NCBI RefSeq assembly: GCF_030385785.1
Contig: NZ_JAUEDK010000015.1
Coordinates: forward strand, 1-64,000
DNA: 64,000 nucleotides
Source: Crenobacter oryzisoli
GTDB lineage: Bacteria; Pseudomonadota; Gammaproteobacteria; Burkholderiales; Chromobacteriaceae
Direction: 5' to 3'
Shown here: one piece after another, positions 1-8,139 of the stretch
How the letters are laid out: each line of letters opens with the position of its first letter
Position numbering within the stretch: position 1 is the first letter of the stretch
The notes under the pieces: generated by a model
The model's input: the letters and a program-made list of their open reading frames with translations, nothing else
What the model was told of the DNA's origin: nothing
Databases searched by the model: none
Made by a program: the position numbers and the translations under genes

Positions 1-289
1 GTTTGTGATCGTCGATGGCCATCCGATCCACAAGGCGAAGCTGGTCAGGGACTATGTGGAGAGCTTGGAAGGCAAGCTCAACCTGTTCTACTTGCCGCCT
101 TACTCGCCGCAACTGAATCCGGACGAGCAGGTCTGGGCGCACGTGAAGCGCCAGGTATCAAAGCGTCTGGTGCAAAACCATGAGGAAATGAAGCGGCTAG
201 CAATCGGCGCCTTGCGTCGAATCCAAAAGCTACCCGGGCTGGTGAAATCGTTCTTCCGCCAGCCTGAGTGCCAATATGCCTGCCAGTGA
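1..289 (+). mobile_element. IS630-family transposase, 3' part (cut by window edge)
   Basis: Reads from the left edge to a stop at 287-289. The visible part is the C-terminal half of a DDE transposase of the IS630/Tc1-mariner type: a VDGHPIHKAK block carrying the second catalytic Asp, then YLPPYSPQLNPDEQVW, the family hallmark that carries the last acidic residue. The N-terminal helix-turn-helix and first Asp lie outside the window, so I cannot say whether the element is intact. Only about 17 bases separate its stop codon from a membrane-protein gene on the opposite strand, so the right end of the IS must lie within or just beside that gene. Confidence 0.85.
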
Positions 290-306
290 CAATACTTTTG
301 CAAAGC

Positions 307-513
307 TTAGTAACAGACAACACCCAATAAAAACGAAATGGCTACCACAAACACGATAAAGCCGGTCGGATGCTGTGCAGGGCGAAATATCAAACAACCT
401 ACTATCAGCGCCACGAGATAGACACCGAGAACAAGCCAGCCTTGCCAAGTGCTAGGCAACCCCCAGCCCCAGCCATAACGTTTTGCTGGAAACCAGTATT
501 TTGGAGCACTCAT
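307..513 (-). CDS. Small two-helix membrane protein, probably 3'-truncated by the IS630 element
   Basis: 68 codons starting MSAPKYWFPAKRYGWGWG, followed by two hydrophobic segments (about residues 26-43 and 50-66). The N-terminal YWFPAKRYGWGWGLP...WQGW pattern resembles a small conserved proteobacterial membrane protein that, as I remember it, continues after the second helix with a Trp/Pro-rich tail. Here the reading frame stops immediately after the second helix, next to the IS630 end. The simplest reading is that the insertion removed the C-terminal tail and supplied the stop codon. Function unknown. Confidence 0.55.
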   Translation of the reverse strand: MSAPKYWFPAKRYGWGWGLPSTWQGWLVLGVYLVALIVGCLIFRPAQHPTGFIVFVVAISFLLGVVCY

Positions 514-612
514 ATTGAATCTCCCGAATGGCTCATTGCTGCATCAGTGCAGCACTGTCCCCTAACGCCGGACATAATCGGCTTCCCACATGCCTGATGA
601 AAAGATCAGGAC

Positions 613-983
613 TCACGGGGCGAAGCAGGCTATGGCGATGTGCACTACTGAACCAACGAGCGCAGCTGGTTCGGCGTGTGCGCCACAGGCTGTGGGGACT
701 GCTGAAACCGAAGCACGCCAAGCTTCGAGATCGCTGGTGGCCTCGGAAAGGTCGGCGACGGCCGGGGCGCGACACGGACGAAATAGCGCTCGCCCGCCTC
801 GGTCAGGCCGACGCTGCGCGTGGTACGGTTGAACAGCCTCACTCCGAGACGCGTTTCCAACGCCCGCACCGCCTGACTCACTGTAGGTACCTTCACTTCG
901 AGCTGGGCTGCGGCCACGGTGAAACTGCGCTTTTGCGCCACCGTCACGAACGCCACGATGCCATCGAGTTGATCGAGCTTCAT
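613..983 (-). pseudogene. LysR-family regulator remnant (frameshifted and truncated)
   Basis: The first ~68 residues form a normal LysR winged-helix start (MKLDQLDGIVAFVTVAQ, then SFTVAAAQLEVKVPTVSQAV and LFNRTTRSVGLTEAGERYF). The frame then turns to Pro/Arg-rich nonsense near position 770. Shifting frame there restores a typical LysR linker (APAVADLSEATSDLEAW), which implies loss of one base in a GCGCCCC run. Even after correction, similarity fades after about 100 residues and a stop follows at 613-615, so the effector-binding domain is missing. It lies head to head with the aldo/keto reductase gene, the usual arrangement of a LysR gene and its target. Dead or at best a DNA-binding fragment. 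Confidence 0.75.
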
Positions 984-1000
984 TGCAAAGTTTTTGCTTA

Positions 1001-1018
1001 ATAACCTGAAAAGGTTAT
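1001..1018. promoter_or_regulatory. Inverted repeat in the LysR/aldo-keto reductase divergent region
   Basis: ATAACCT and AGGTTAT face each other across GAAA (7-bp arms). The site sits between the LysR remnant and the reductase gene, where a LysR protein would bind. If so it is now an orphan operator. Role inferred from position only. Confidence 0.35.
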
Positions 1019-1084
1019 CAGCATTTTTCTCTGCAAATGCACCGCCTATTATGCAGTTGTCTTTCCACCAGTCTGGAGCACGCC

Positions 1085-2191
1085 ATGTCCCTCGATCACT
1101 ACTACATCCTGGGCCGCAGCGGCCTGCGCGTCAGCCGGCTCTCGTTCGGCGCGATGACCTTCGGCACCGAATGGGGCTGGGGCTCGGACAAGACTGCCGC
1201 GCAGCTCTTGTTCGACACCTACCTCGATGCCGGCGGCAACTTCATCGACACCGCCGACGTGTACACCGGCGGCACCAGCGAGACTTGGCTGGGCGAATTC
1301 GTCGCTGCCCGTCAGGCGCGTGACAGGGTGGTGCTGGCGAGCAAGTTCACCTTCAACCTCGGTCCCGGCCAGAATGCGAACGGCGGCGGCAACGGCCGCA
1401 AGAACATCCTGCATGCCGTCGACGCATCGCTCAAACGCCTGAACACCGACTACCTCGACCTCTACTACCTGCACGCGTGGGACATGATCACGCCGGTCGA
1501 GGAAGTGATGCGCACGCTCGACGACCTAGTACGCGCCGGCAAGGTCCGTTACATCGGTTTCTCTGACGTGCCGGCCTGGTACGCGGCGCGGGCGCAAACG
1601 TTGGCCGAATGGCGCGGCTGGGAGCCGCTGACCGCGCTACAGCTGCAGTATTCGTTGGCCGAGCGCAATCTCGAACACGAGTTCACGCGCCTCGCCACCG
1701 AGCTTGGCATCGGCGTCACCGCCTGGAGCCCGCTCGCCAGCGGCCTGCTGTCCGGCAAGTACCGGGTCGATGGTGCAGGCACAGGACGGCTCGAGGCGCT
1801 GAAGGACAGCCCGAACCCGGCGTTCCGCAAGTTCACCGAACGCAACTGGGCGATCGTCGCCGAGCTGGAACGGGTGGCGAACGAGGCCGGCCAGACAATG
1901 TCGGCGGTGGCGCTCAACTGGGTTGCCAACCGGCCGGGCGTGGGCAGCGTGATCGTCGGCGCGACGCGGCCGGATCAGCTGGAGGCGAATCTGAAGGCGC
2001 TAGATTTCACGCTGCCGCTGGAGTTGACCGCGCGGCTCGATGCCGTCAGCGCGCCGGAGATCCCGTTCCCGTATTACTTCTTCAGCAACGAGATGCAGGG
2101 GATGATGTACGGCGGCGCAAACGTGGGCGACAAGCCGGCAGGCTATACCGCACCGGTACTGGTCACTGGCAATGGTGCCGGGGTGGACTGA
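1085..2191 (+). CDS. Aldo/keto reductase
   Basis: 368 residues. NADPH-dependent oxidoreductase of the aldo/keto reductase superfamily, (beta/alpha)8 barrel. Visible family marks: LRVSRLSFGAMTFG near the N-terminus, NFIDTADVYTGG with the catalytic Asp and Tyr, the ASKFTFN segment with the catalytic Lys, DYLDLYYLHAWD with the conserved His, the WSPLASGLLSGKY block, and VIVGATRPDQLEANL, which binds the cofactor 2'-phosphate. The start is the ATG preceded by TCTGGAG at 8 bases; an upstream in-frame ATG at 1037 adds 16 residues that do not belong to the family. Substrate unknown. It once had a divergent LysR neighbour, now broken. Confidence 0.9.
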   Translation: MSLDHYYILGRSGLRVSRLSFGAMTFGTEWGWGSDKTAAQLLFDTYLDAGGNFIDTADVYTGGTSETWLGEFVAARQARDRVVLASKFTFNLGPGQNANGGGNGRKNILHAVDASLKRLNTDYLDLYYLHAWDMITPVEEVMRTLDDLVRAGKVRYIGFSDVPAWYAARAQTLAEWRGWEPLTALQLQYSLAERNLEHEFTRLATELGIGVTAWSPLASGLLSGKYRVDGAGTGRLEALKDSPNPAFRKFTERNWAIVAELERVANEAGQTMSAVALNWVANRPGVGSVIVGATRPDQLEANLKALDFTLPLELTARLDAVSAPEIPFPYYFFSNEMQGMMYGGANVGDKPAGYTAPVLVTGNGAGVD

Positions 2192-2198
2192 TCTGCCT

Positions 2199-2395
2199 TC
2201 AACGCCGCCGAGGACGACGCGGCCAAGGGGAGTTGTCAGCGAGCACTGTCCGAGTGCCCGTATCGCCGGCGCGAGCTGTGCAGCCTCCCGTTGGCCGTGG
2301 CGTCCGCAGGGCAGCCCGCGGAGCGGGCCGGCATCGTCGGGATCTCTTTTCTTTGGGGCTTTTCTTTGACGAGACCGACAAGGTCACTAACCCAA
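2199..2395 (+). repeat. Interspersed repeat family 1, copy 1 (degenerate)
   Basis: This gap between the converging reductase and AsmA genes matches the sequence at 10,710-10,960 in order and orientation: a GCCGCCGAGGACG start, a GAGCACTGTYCGAGTGCC block, CCGTTGGCCGTGGCG, then a TTTTCTTTGG... segment and GACCGACAA. The central hairpin that is perfect in the other two copies has decayed here. Confidence 0.7.
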
Positions 2396-2459
2396 CCTCC
2401 TGTTCCCTACAAATTCCACGAATTTTCTCAATGCCCGCAGCTTCCGACACCACGCGAAC

Positions 2460-4556
2460 TCAGCGGCCGGCCTTTGCGGGCACCCGTGGCGGCGTCCGCA
2501 TCCTCGCTAGCATCGTCTGACACGACGTGTCCGAGCCTGGGCTTATTGCTGTCAGCGGCAGCAGCGCGGCCAGTGGTGGGGCAAGCAGCACCAACCCCAG
2601 AGCCGAGCCGCCACGCAGCAGCAGCACGCCAGTGTTGACGCCGACATCGGGCTTGGAGAACGAGCCCTTCACATACAGCGGCGAGCGCAACGACAACACG
2701 CGCAGCCCCTTCGCCTGCGGGTGCACCGTCAGATCCATCCGCTCGGTCGCGAGGTTGATCTGGCCGCTTATCGTGATCAGCGCGTCTTCGGTGTCGATCG
2801 CGAACAGCCGCGAATCGAGCCGGCCCTGGGTCGCGACGAAATCAGCCGCCGCGCAGTGGATCTTCACCGTCTTGTCGCCGAACAGCTTATACAACACGAT
2901 GTTCGCGACATTGAGCCCCGCTTCTTCGAGCAGCGTCCCACTGATCGCCCCATTGTTCATCAGCAGCTTCACCTCACCGTTCGACGACCCCAACAGCGCC
3001 GCGATCGAATTACCGGTCGCCGACAACACGGCATCGCCCTGCAGTTCGCCGAAACTGCTCTGCATCACCGCGATGGTCGGAAACAGCTGCTTCAGCTTCA
3101 CATGCCGCACGCTGAGATTCATCCGCCCGGCCATCGGCGTGCGGCGGCCGTCGAGCCGCAGCGTTGAATCGAGCTCCCCGCCCGCGACGCCGAAGCGCAG
3201 CGGATCGAGCGACAGCACGCCGTCCTTCAGCGTCAAATGGGTGGAGAGGTTCTGGAGCGGCAGGCTGGCCTGCCGGATGATTCGCTGGCCGGTGAAGCGC
3301 ACGTCCGCGTCGATAGACGCCCAGCGCTCGGTCCGGAATCGCTCGACCGGCAGCTTCTTGCCGGCCGGCTGCGCCGTCGTGTCGCCGCGCTGCAGCTTGC
3401 TCGCCTTGGTATCGGCGCCGATCAGCGGTGCCAGGTCGACGAAGCGCAGCTGTTTCGACACGACGTCTCCGGTCAGCAACGGGCGCGGTTGCCGCGCGGC
3501 ATAGGTCAGCGAACCGCTCAGATCGCTGCCGCCGACCCTGCCGGTAAAATTTTCGTACTTGAAGACGCTGCCGGACGAGCGCAGCTGGCCGGACAGGTGT
3601 CCGTCGGTCGCGTATGGCGGGGTTGCGGGCAGCGTCAGGCCGGTGAGCGGGTAAAGATGCGCCATGCTGACGCCGGACAGCCACAGGCGCAGATCGAGCG
3701 CGGCCAGATGCATCGGATAAGTCAACGTGCCGACCGCCACGATGCGCGTATCGCCGTAACGCAGATTGGCGTGGATCGGGAACGGCCGACTCGCGTCCTG
3801 CAGTGCCAGCAAGCCGCCGAGCTTGCCGTCGCCGTCCACCGCCGTGTCTTTGTAGCTGCCCTTCACGACCAGCCCGAGTGCGTAAGGCTGTGCACCCGCC
3901 GGTGCCGGATTGGCTCGCACCGCAGCGCCGGACGGCGTCGACCGTCCCGCCTGTTGCTTCAGCACCTCGGCGAACGGGATCGGCTTGCCGAGCGTATCGA
4001 CGGTTGCCTGTAGATTCGCCTGTGCCAATTCATCGGCGTAAGCGATGTGGCCCTTCGCGAATGCGATGTCGTGCAGAGCGAGCGTCCAGCCTGTCGGCTT
4101 GGCCGATGGCGGCTTGAACGTCCAGTTGTTGCGGCCGTCTCGCAGCCGTTCGAAGTCGAGCGAGGGGTTCACCAGATTGATGACCGGGATCACGATCCGC
4201 TGCTCGGTCAGCGGCCACGCTTCGACCTCGAAGTCGACCTGGTCGAGCGTCGCGAAGTCCTTGCGTTTCGCCCAGTCCGGGTTGCCGATGACAATGCGGC
4301 TGGCCGAGAAACGCGGCCACGGCACCCAGGCGCGCCAGCCCGTTTCGCCGCTAGGGCACCGCCAGCTTATCTTCAGGTCGCCGTTGATCGCAAACGGGCG
4401 AGCGATCGCCTGCGACACCTTGTCGTCGACCCAGGGGCGCACGCGGTTCCAATCGAACGTGGCGAGAACGACGACGGCTACCGCGATCAGCACGGCCAAC
4501 AGCGCAATCAGCGCAACGACGGTTCGCGTAATGATTCTGCCCGTTCGGCTGTGCAC
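2460..4556 (-). CDS. AsmA-family protein
   Basis: 698 residues. One N-terminal membrane anchor (about residues 11-33), then a long periplasmic part. The N-terminus matches AsmA proteins (TFDWNRVRPWVDDKVSQA, RPFAINGDLKI), and the C-terminal AsmA_2-type domain is seen in the TLRLDGRRTPMAGRMNLSVRHVKLKQLFP stretch, the IAALLGSSNGEVKLLM segment and the ...LTVHPQAKGLRVLSLRSPLYVKGSFSKPDVG end. The family is linked to outer-membrane lipid homeostasis and probably bridges the envelope for phospholipid movement. It starts 5 bases after the stop of cytochrome oxidase subunit IV, so it probably shares that transcript. The final ~45 residues are low-complexity and may not be conserved. Confidence 0.85.
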   Translation of the reverse strand: MHSRTGRIITRTVVALIALLAVLIAVAVVVLATFDWNRVRPWVDDKVSQAIARPFAINGDLKISWRCPSGETGWRAWVPWPRFSASRIVIGNPDWAKRKDFATLDQVDFEVEAWPLTEQRIVIPVINLVNPSLDFERLRDGRNNWTFKPPSAKPTGWTLALHDIAFAKGHIAYADELAQANLQATVDTLGKPIPFAEVLKQQAGRSTPSGAAVRANPAPAGAQPYALGLVVKGSYKDTAVDGDGKLGGLLALQDASRPFPIHANLRYGDTRIVAVGTLTYPMHLAALDLRLWLSGVSMAHLYPLTGLTLPATPPYATDGHLSGQLRSSGSVFKYENFTGRVGGSDLSGSLTYAARQPRPLLTGDVVSKQLRFVDLAPLIGADTKASKLQRGDTTAQPAGKKLPVERFRTERWASIDADVRFTGQRIIRQASLPLQNLSTHLTLKDGVLSLDPLRFGVAGGELDSTLRLDGRRTPMAGRMNLSVRHVKLKQLFPTIAVMQSSFGELQGDAVLSATGNSIAALLGSSNGEVKLLMNNGAISGTLLEEAGLNVANIVLYKLFGDKTVKIHCAAADFVATQGRLDSRLFAIDTEDALITISGQINLATERMDLTVHPQAKGLRVLSLRSPLYVKGSFSKPDVGVNTGVLLLRGGSALGLVLLAPPLAALLPLTAISPGSDTSCQTMLARMRTPPRVPAKAGR

Positions 4557-4561
4557 CCGAG

Positions 4562-4951
4562 TTACTCCCTAGTACCGCCTCCCTTCGCCTTCGTGCTATC
4601 CGCCACCGGGGCGTTGCTGAAAAACTGGCCGCGCGTCGAGTAGGTGTAACGAGCCTCCGCCTGCATCATGCCGATCAGCACCATCAAGCACAGCGGCGGC
4701 AGCAGGATCGCGACCATCAGCGCCAGCCGCTCCCAACGCATGTGCATGAACACGCCGATGATCAGCCCGGCCTTCATCAACATGAACGCGACGATCAGGA
4801 ACCAGCGCAAGAAGCCCTGGATGTTGAAGTAGTCGACCAGGTAGGAAAACGTGCTCAGCACGAATAGCATCCCCCATACCTTCAGGTACAGGCTAATCGG
4901 GTGCTGCTGACCGCTGGCGTGGCCGCCGGGATGGGTGTGTTGTGCCGACAT
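4562..4951 (-). CDS. Cytochrome c oxidase subunit IV (prokaryotic COX4 type)
   Basis: 129 residues: a His-rich N-terminus (MSAQHTHPGGHASGQQH) and three predicted membrane helices (about 23-41, 47-68, 76-97), as in the small fourth subunit of bacterial caa3/aa3 oxidases. It lacks metal ligands and probably helps assemble or stabilise the core. The ATG at 4949-4951 was chosen because it gives the family length; an earlier in-frame start would add 27 Cys-rich residues lying inside the subunit III gene. Ten bases separate it from subunit III. Confidence 0.85.
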   Translation of the reverse strand: MSAQHTHPGGHASGQQHPISLYLKVWGMLFVLSTFSYLVDYFNIQGFLRWFLIVAFMLMKAGLIIGVFMHMRWERLALMVAILLPPLCLMVLIGMMQAEARYTYSTRGQFFSNAPVADSTKAKGGGTRE

Positions 4952-4961
4952 CTCGCTCACC

Positions 4962-5657
4962 TCACCACAGATAGAACAACGCAAAAATAAACACCCACAC
5001 CAGATCAACAAAGTGCCAGTACAGGCCGGCAATCTCGACGATCTGGTAGTTGCCGCTCTTCTCGTAGCGGCCCTTCAGCACCCGGTACGCGACGGTCAGG
5101 AGGTAGATCACTCCGGCGGTGACATGCAGGCCGTGAAAGCCGGTGATCATGAAGAAGCTCGCGCCGAACTGCGCCGCCCCCAGCGAGCTGCCCCAAGGCC
5201 GCACCCCTTCGCCGAGGATCAGATGGGTCCATTCGAACGCCTGCAAGCTGACGAAGGTCGCTCCAAACGCAGCGGTGGCAAGCATCAGCGCAGCGGCCTT
5301 GGCCCGATCGCGCAGGTAGGCGAAGTGCACCGCCATCGCCATCGTGCCGCTGCTGCTGATCAGGATGAAGGTCATGATGGCGATCAACAGCAGCGGCACC
5401 GACACGCCACCGATCGACAGCGCAAACACTTCGCGCGGCTTGGGCCAGACTACGGTGGTGGAGATCCGCACCGTCATGTAGCCGATCAGGAAGCAGCTGA
5501 ACACGAAGGTGTCGCTGACGAGGAAGATCCACATCATCGCCTTGCCCCACGACACCTTGAACGCCCGTTGGTCCGATGACCAGTCGGCGACGAAGCCCCG
5601 CCAGCCGGAGGGCAGGCCAGAAAGGTCCTGAGCGGTGGGTTGGGAGTGCTGCTCCAT
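4962..5657 (-). CDS. ctaE: Cytochrome c oxidase subunit III
   Basis: 231 residues with a predicted six or seven membrane helices. Typical subunit III blocks are present: MMWIFLVSDTFVFSCFLIGY, FEWTHLI with the conserved Glu, GFHGLHVTAGVIYLL, and the C-terminal IAGLYWHFVDLVWVFIF. The subunit carries no redox centre; it stabilises subunit I and supports proton uptake through the D channel. It is the third-last gene of the leftward oxidase operon. A second, shorter subunit III-like gene lies just upstream. Confidence 0.92.
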   Translation of the reverse strand: MEQHSQPTAQDLSGLPSGWRGFVADWSSDQRAFKVSWGKAMMWIFLVSDTFVFSCFLIGYMTVRISTTVVWPKPREVFALSIGGVSVPLLLIAIMTFILISSSGTMAMAVHFAYLRDRAKAAALMLATAAFGATFVSLQAFEWTHLILGEGVRPWGSSLGAAQFGASFFMITGFHGLHVTAGVIYLLTVAYRVLKGRYEKSGNYQIVEIAGLYWHFVDLVWVFIFALFYLW

Positions 5658-5702
5658 GTCCGTTCACCTCTTCATGCACTGCGGGTGACGAGTCGGCCGA
5701 CC

Positions 5703-6320
5703 TTAACTAAGCAAACCGCCGCAGATCGACCTCGCCAGCGCTGGCGTCACCGTCCCCATCACCGTGAACAGCACCAGCCATACCGCGAACAGAAAGTGCC
5801 AGTAGCGGGCGCACAGCTGCACGTACCCGCCGGCCTGCTCACTGCCGCGCCTCAGTCGGGCCATGGTCAGCGCGAGGCCGATCAGGCCACCGAGCACGTG
5901 CAGGCCGTGCAGGCCGGTGAGCAGGTAGAAGAAGCTGTTGGCCGGATTGCCCGCGACCAGATAATGCTGCTCGGCCAGCTGCTGCCATGCCCAGAGCTGG
6001 CCGGCGACGAAAGCGGCGGCACAGGCGCCGCCCGCCAGCACGAACGCGCGCACCTCGCGCCACCTCCCGCGCTGCACGCACCGGTGAGCGATGAACAACG
6101 CGGTGCTGCTCGCAGCAAGCAGCACCGTGCTCAACCACAGCTGCCACGGCAGCGGCAGCGCGCGCCAGTCGGCAAACTGCATGCGCATCAGGTAGGCGAA
6201 CAGCAGCAGCGTGAACAACATCGTCACCACCGCCAGGAACACCCACAGGCCCACCTTGCCGGGACGCGAACGACCGCTCTGGCTTCGAACTCCATCCATC
6301 GGGATTACCGTGCCCATCAT
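5703..6320 (-). CDS. Second, shorter cytochrome c oxidase subunit III-like protein
   Basis: 205 residues, about five membrane helices. It shares the FFYLLTGLHGLHVLGGLIGL and YVQLCARYWHFLFAVWLVLF blocks with the subunit III family but lacks the N-terminal helices and the Glu-containing segment of the 231-residue gene next to it. It begins 8 bases downstream of subunit I, so translation is probably coupled. Paired subunit III genes occur in some caa3 operons, where the complete and short forms probably both assemble. Whether both are in one complex here cannot be read from sequence. Confidence 0.8.
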   Translation of the reverse strand: MMGTVIPMDGVRSQSGRSRPGKVGLWVFLAVVTMLFTLLLFAYLMRMQFADWRALPLPWQLWLSTVLLAASSTALFIAHRCVQRGRWREVRAFVLAGGACAAAFVAGQLWAWQQLAEQHYLVAGNPANSFFYLLTGLHGLHVLGGLIGLALTMARLRRGSEQAGGYVQLCARYWHFLFAVWLVLFTVMGTVTPALARSICGGLLS

Positions 6321-6328
6321 CCTCGCTC

Positions 6329-8056
6329 CTACTCGCCTTCGCCCTCACCTTCCGGCGCCAGGTTCTGCGGCACGAAGTCCCGGGCTTCCCCGGGAACGCT
6401 GTATTCATAGGCCCAGCGGTACACCACCGGCAGCGTCTCCCCCCAGTTGCCGTGCACCGGTGGGGTGTCGGGTGTTTGCCATTCCAGCGTGGTTCCTCCC
6501 CACGGGTTGCTGCTAGCCGCCCGGCCCTTGAACACGCTCCACGCCAGGTTGAACACGAACAAGAACTGGGCAACGCCGACGATCAGCGCGACAACGGTGA
6601 TGAACTCGTTCAGCACCTGCGCCGAAGGCGGGATGAACTGGTAGTTCTCATAGGCGTAGTAGCGCCTCGGCATACCGAGAAAGCCCAGGTAGTGCATCGG
6701 AAAATAGATCAGGTAGGTGCCGATGAAGGTAATCCAGAAATGCAGCTGGCCGAGCGTGTCGTTCAGCATCCGCCCGGTCACCTTGGGGAACCAGTGGTAG
6801 ATGCCGCCGAACACCACCAGGATCGGCGCCACCCCCATCACCATGTGGAAGTGCGCCACCACGAAATAGGTATTGGACAGCGGGATGTCGACACTGACGT
6901 TGCCGAGGAACAGCCCGGTAAGGCCGCCGATCGCGAACATGCTGATAAAGCCGATCGCGAACAGCATCGGCACCGTCAGGTGTATGTTGCCGCGCCACAG
7001 CGTCAGCACCCAGTTGTAGACCTTGATCGCGGTCGGGATCGCGATGATCAGCGTGGTCGTTGCGAAGAAGAAACCGAAGTACGGGTTCATGCCGCTGACG
7101 AACATATGGTGCGCCCACACCACCACGCTTAACACGCCGATCGCCACGATCGCCCACACCATCAACCGATAGCCGAAGATGTTCTTGCGCGCATGGGTGC
7201 TGATCAGGTCGGACACGATACCGAAAGCCGGCAACGCGACGATGTACACCTCGGGGTGGCCGAAGAACCAGAACAAGTGCTGGAACAGCAAGGGGCTGCC
7301 GCCCTTGTAACCGAGCGCCTGCCCCAGCGACATCAGCGCGGGCATGAAGAAGCTGGTGCCGAGCGTCTTGTCGAGCAGCATCATTACCCCACTGACGAAC
7401 AACGCCGGAAACGCCAACAGCGCCAGAATGGTCGCCATGAAGATGCCCCACACCGTCAGCGGCAACCGCATCAGTGTCATCCCCTCGGTGCGTGCCTGCA
7501 GCACCGTGGTCACATAGTTGAGCCCGCCCATCGTCGCCGCGACGATGAAGATCAGCAGCGACACCAGCATCAGGATGATGCCGGCGCCGTCGCCGGGTGT
7601 GCCGGGCAGGATCGCCTGTGGCGGGTACAGCGTCCAGCCGGCACCGGTCGGCCCCCCGGGCGTGAAGAAACTGGCGACCAGCACCAGCACCGCGAGCAGG
7701 TAAACCCAGTAGCTGAGCATGTTCAGGAACGGGAACACCATGTCGCGCGCACCGACCATCAGCGGGATCAGGTAGTTGCCGAAGCCGCCGAGGAACAAGG
7801 CGGTGAGCAGATAGATCACCATGATCATGCCGTGCATGGTGACGAACTGGTAATAGTGAGCGGGATCGATAAAGGGAACGAGGCCCGGAAAGCCCAGCTG
7901 CAGCCGCATCAGGTTGGACAATACAAGGCCGACCAGCCCGATCACGATCGCGGTGATTGTGTACTGGATCGAGATGACCTTGTGATCCTGACTCCAGACG
8001 TAACGGGTCCAGAAGCTTTGCGGCGGGTGATGCCCGTCGCCGTGGGAGTAAGCCAT
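6329..8056 (-). CDS. ctaD: Cytochrome c oxidase subunit I
   Basis: 575 residues, about 12 membrane helices. Catalytic subunit of an A-type haem-copper oxidase: reduces O2 to water at the haem a3-CuB site and pumps protons. Visible ligands: the haem His in VTMHGMIM, the CuB His and cross-linked Tyr in FFGHPEVYIVALP (Glu in this motif marks the A1 subgroup), the His pair in WAHHMFVSG, and the two haem His in VVAHFHMVMG. The Asp of GARDMVFPFLN matches the D-channel entrance. The C-terminal tail is acidic (PEGEGEGE). Preceded by subunit II with an 83-base gap. Confidence 0.95.
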   Translation of the reverse strand: MAYSHGDGHHPPQSFWTRYVWSQDHKVISIQYTITAIVIGLVGLVLSNLMRLQLGFPGLVPFIDPAHYYQFVTMHGMIMVIYLLTALFLGGFGNYLIPLMVGARDMVFPFLNMLSYWVYLLAVLVLVASFFTPGGPTGAGWTLYPPQAILPGTPGDGAGIILMLVSLLIFIVAATMGGLNYVTTVLQARTEGMTLMRLPLTVWGIFMATILALLAFPALFVSGVMMLLDKTLGTSFFMPALMSLGQALGYKGGSPLLFQHLFWFFGHPEVYIVALPAFGIVSDLISTHARKNIFGYRLMVWAIVAIGVLSVVVWAHHMFVSGMNPYFGFFFATTTLIIAIPTAIKVYNWVLTLWRGNIHLTVPMLFAIGFISMFAIGGLTGLFLGNVSVDIPLSNTYFVVAHFHMVMGVAPILVVFGGIYHWFPKVTGRMLNDTLGQLHFWITFIGTYLIYFPMHYLGFLGMPRRYYAYENYQFIPPSAQVLNEFITVVALIVGVAQFLFVFNLAWSVFKGRAASSNPWGGTTLEWQTPDTPPVHGNWGETLPVVYRWAYEYSVPGEARDFVPQNLAPEGEGEGE

Positions 8057-8139
8057 GTGGCCTCCTTGGTTTGCCGCGAAGCGACGCCTTGCTTGCCTCC
8101 CCCTGATGTCCGAAAGCGGCCCTGCGCCGCGACTTGCTG

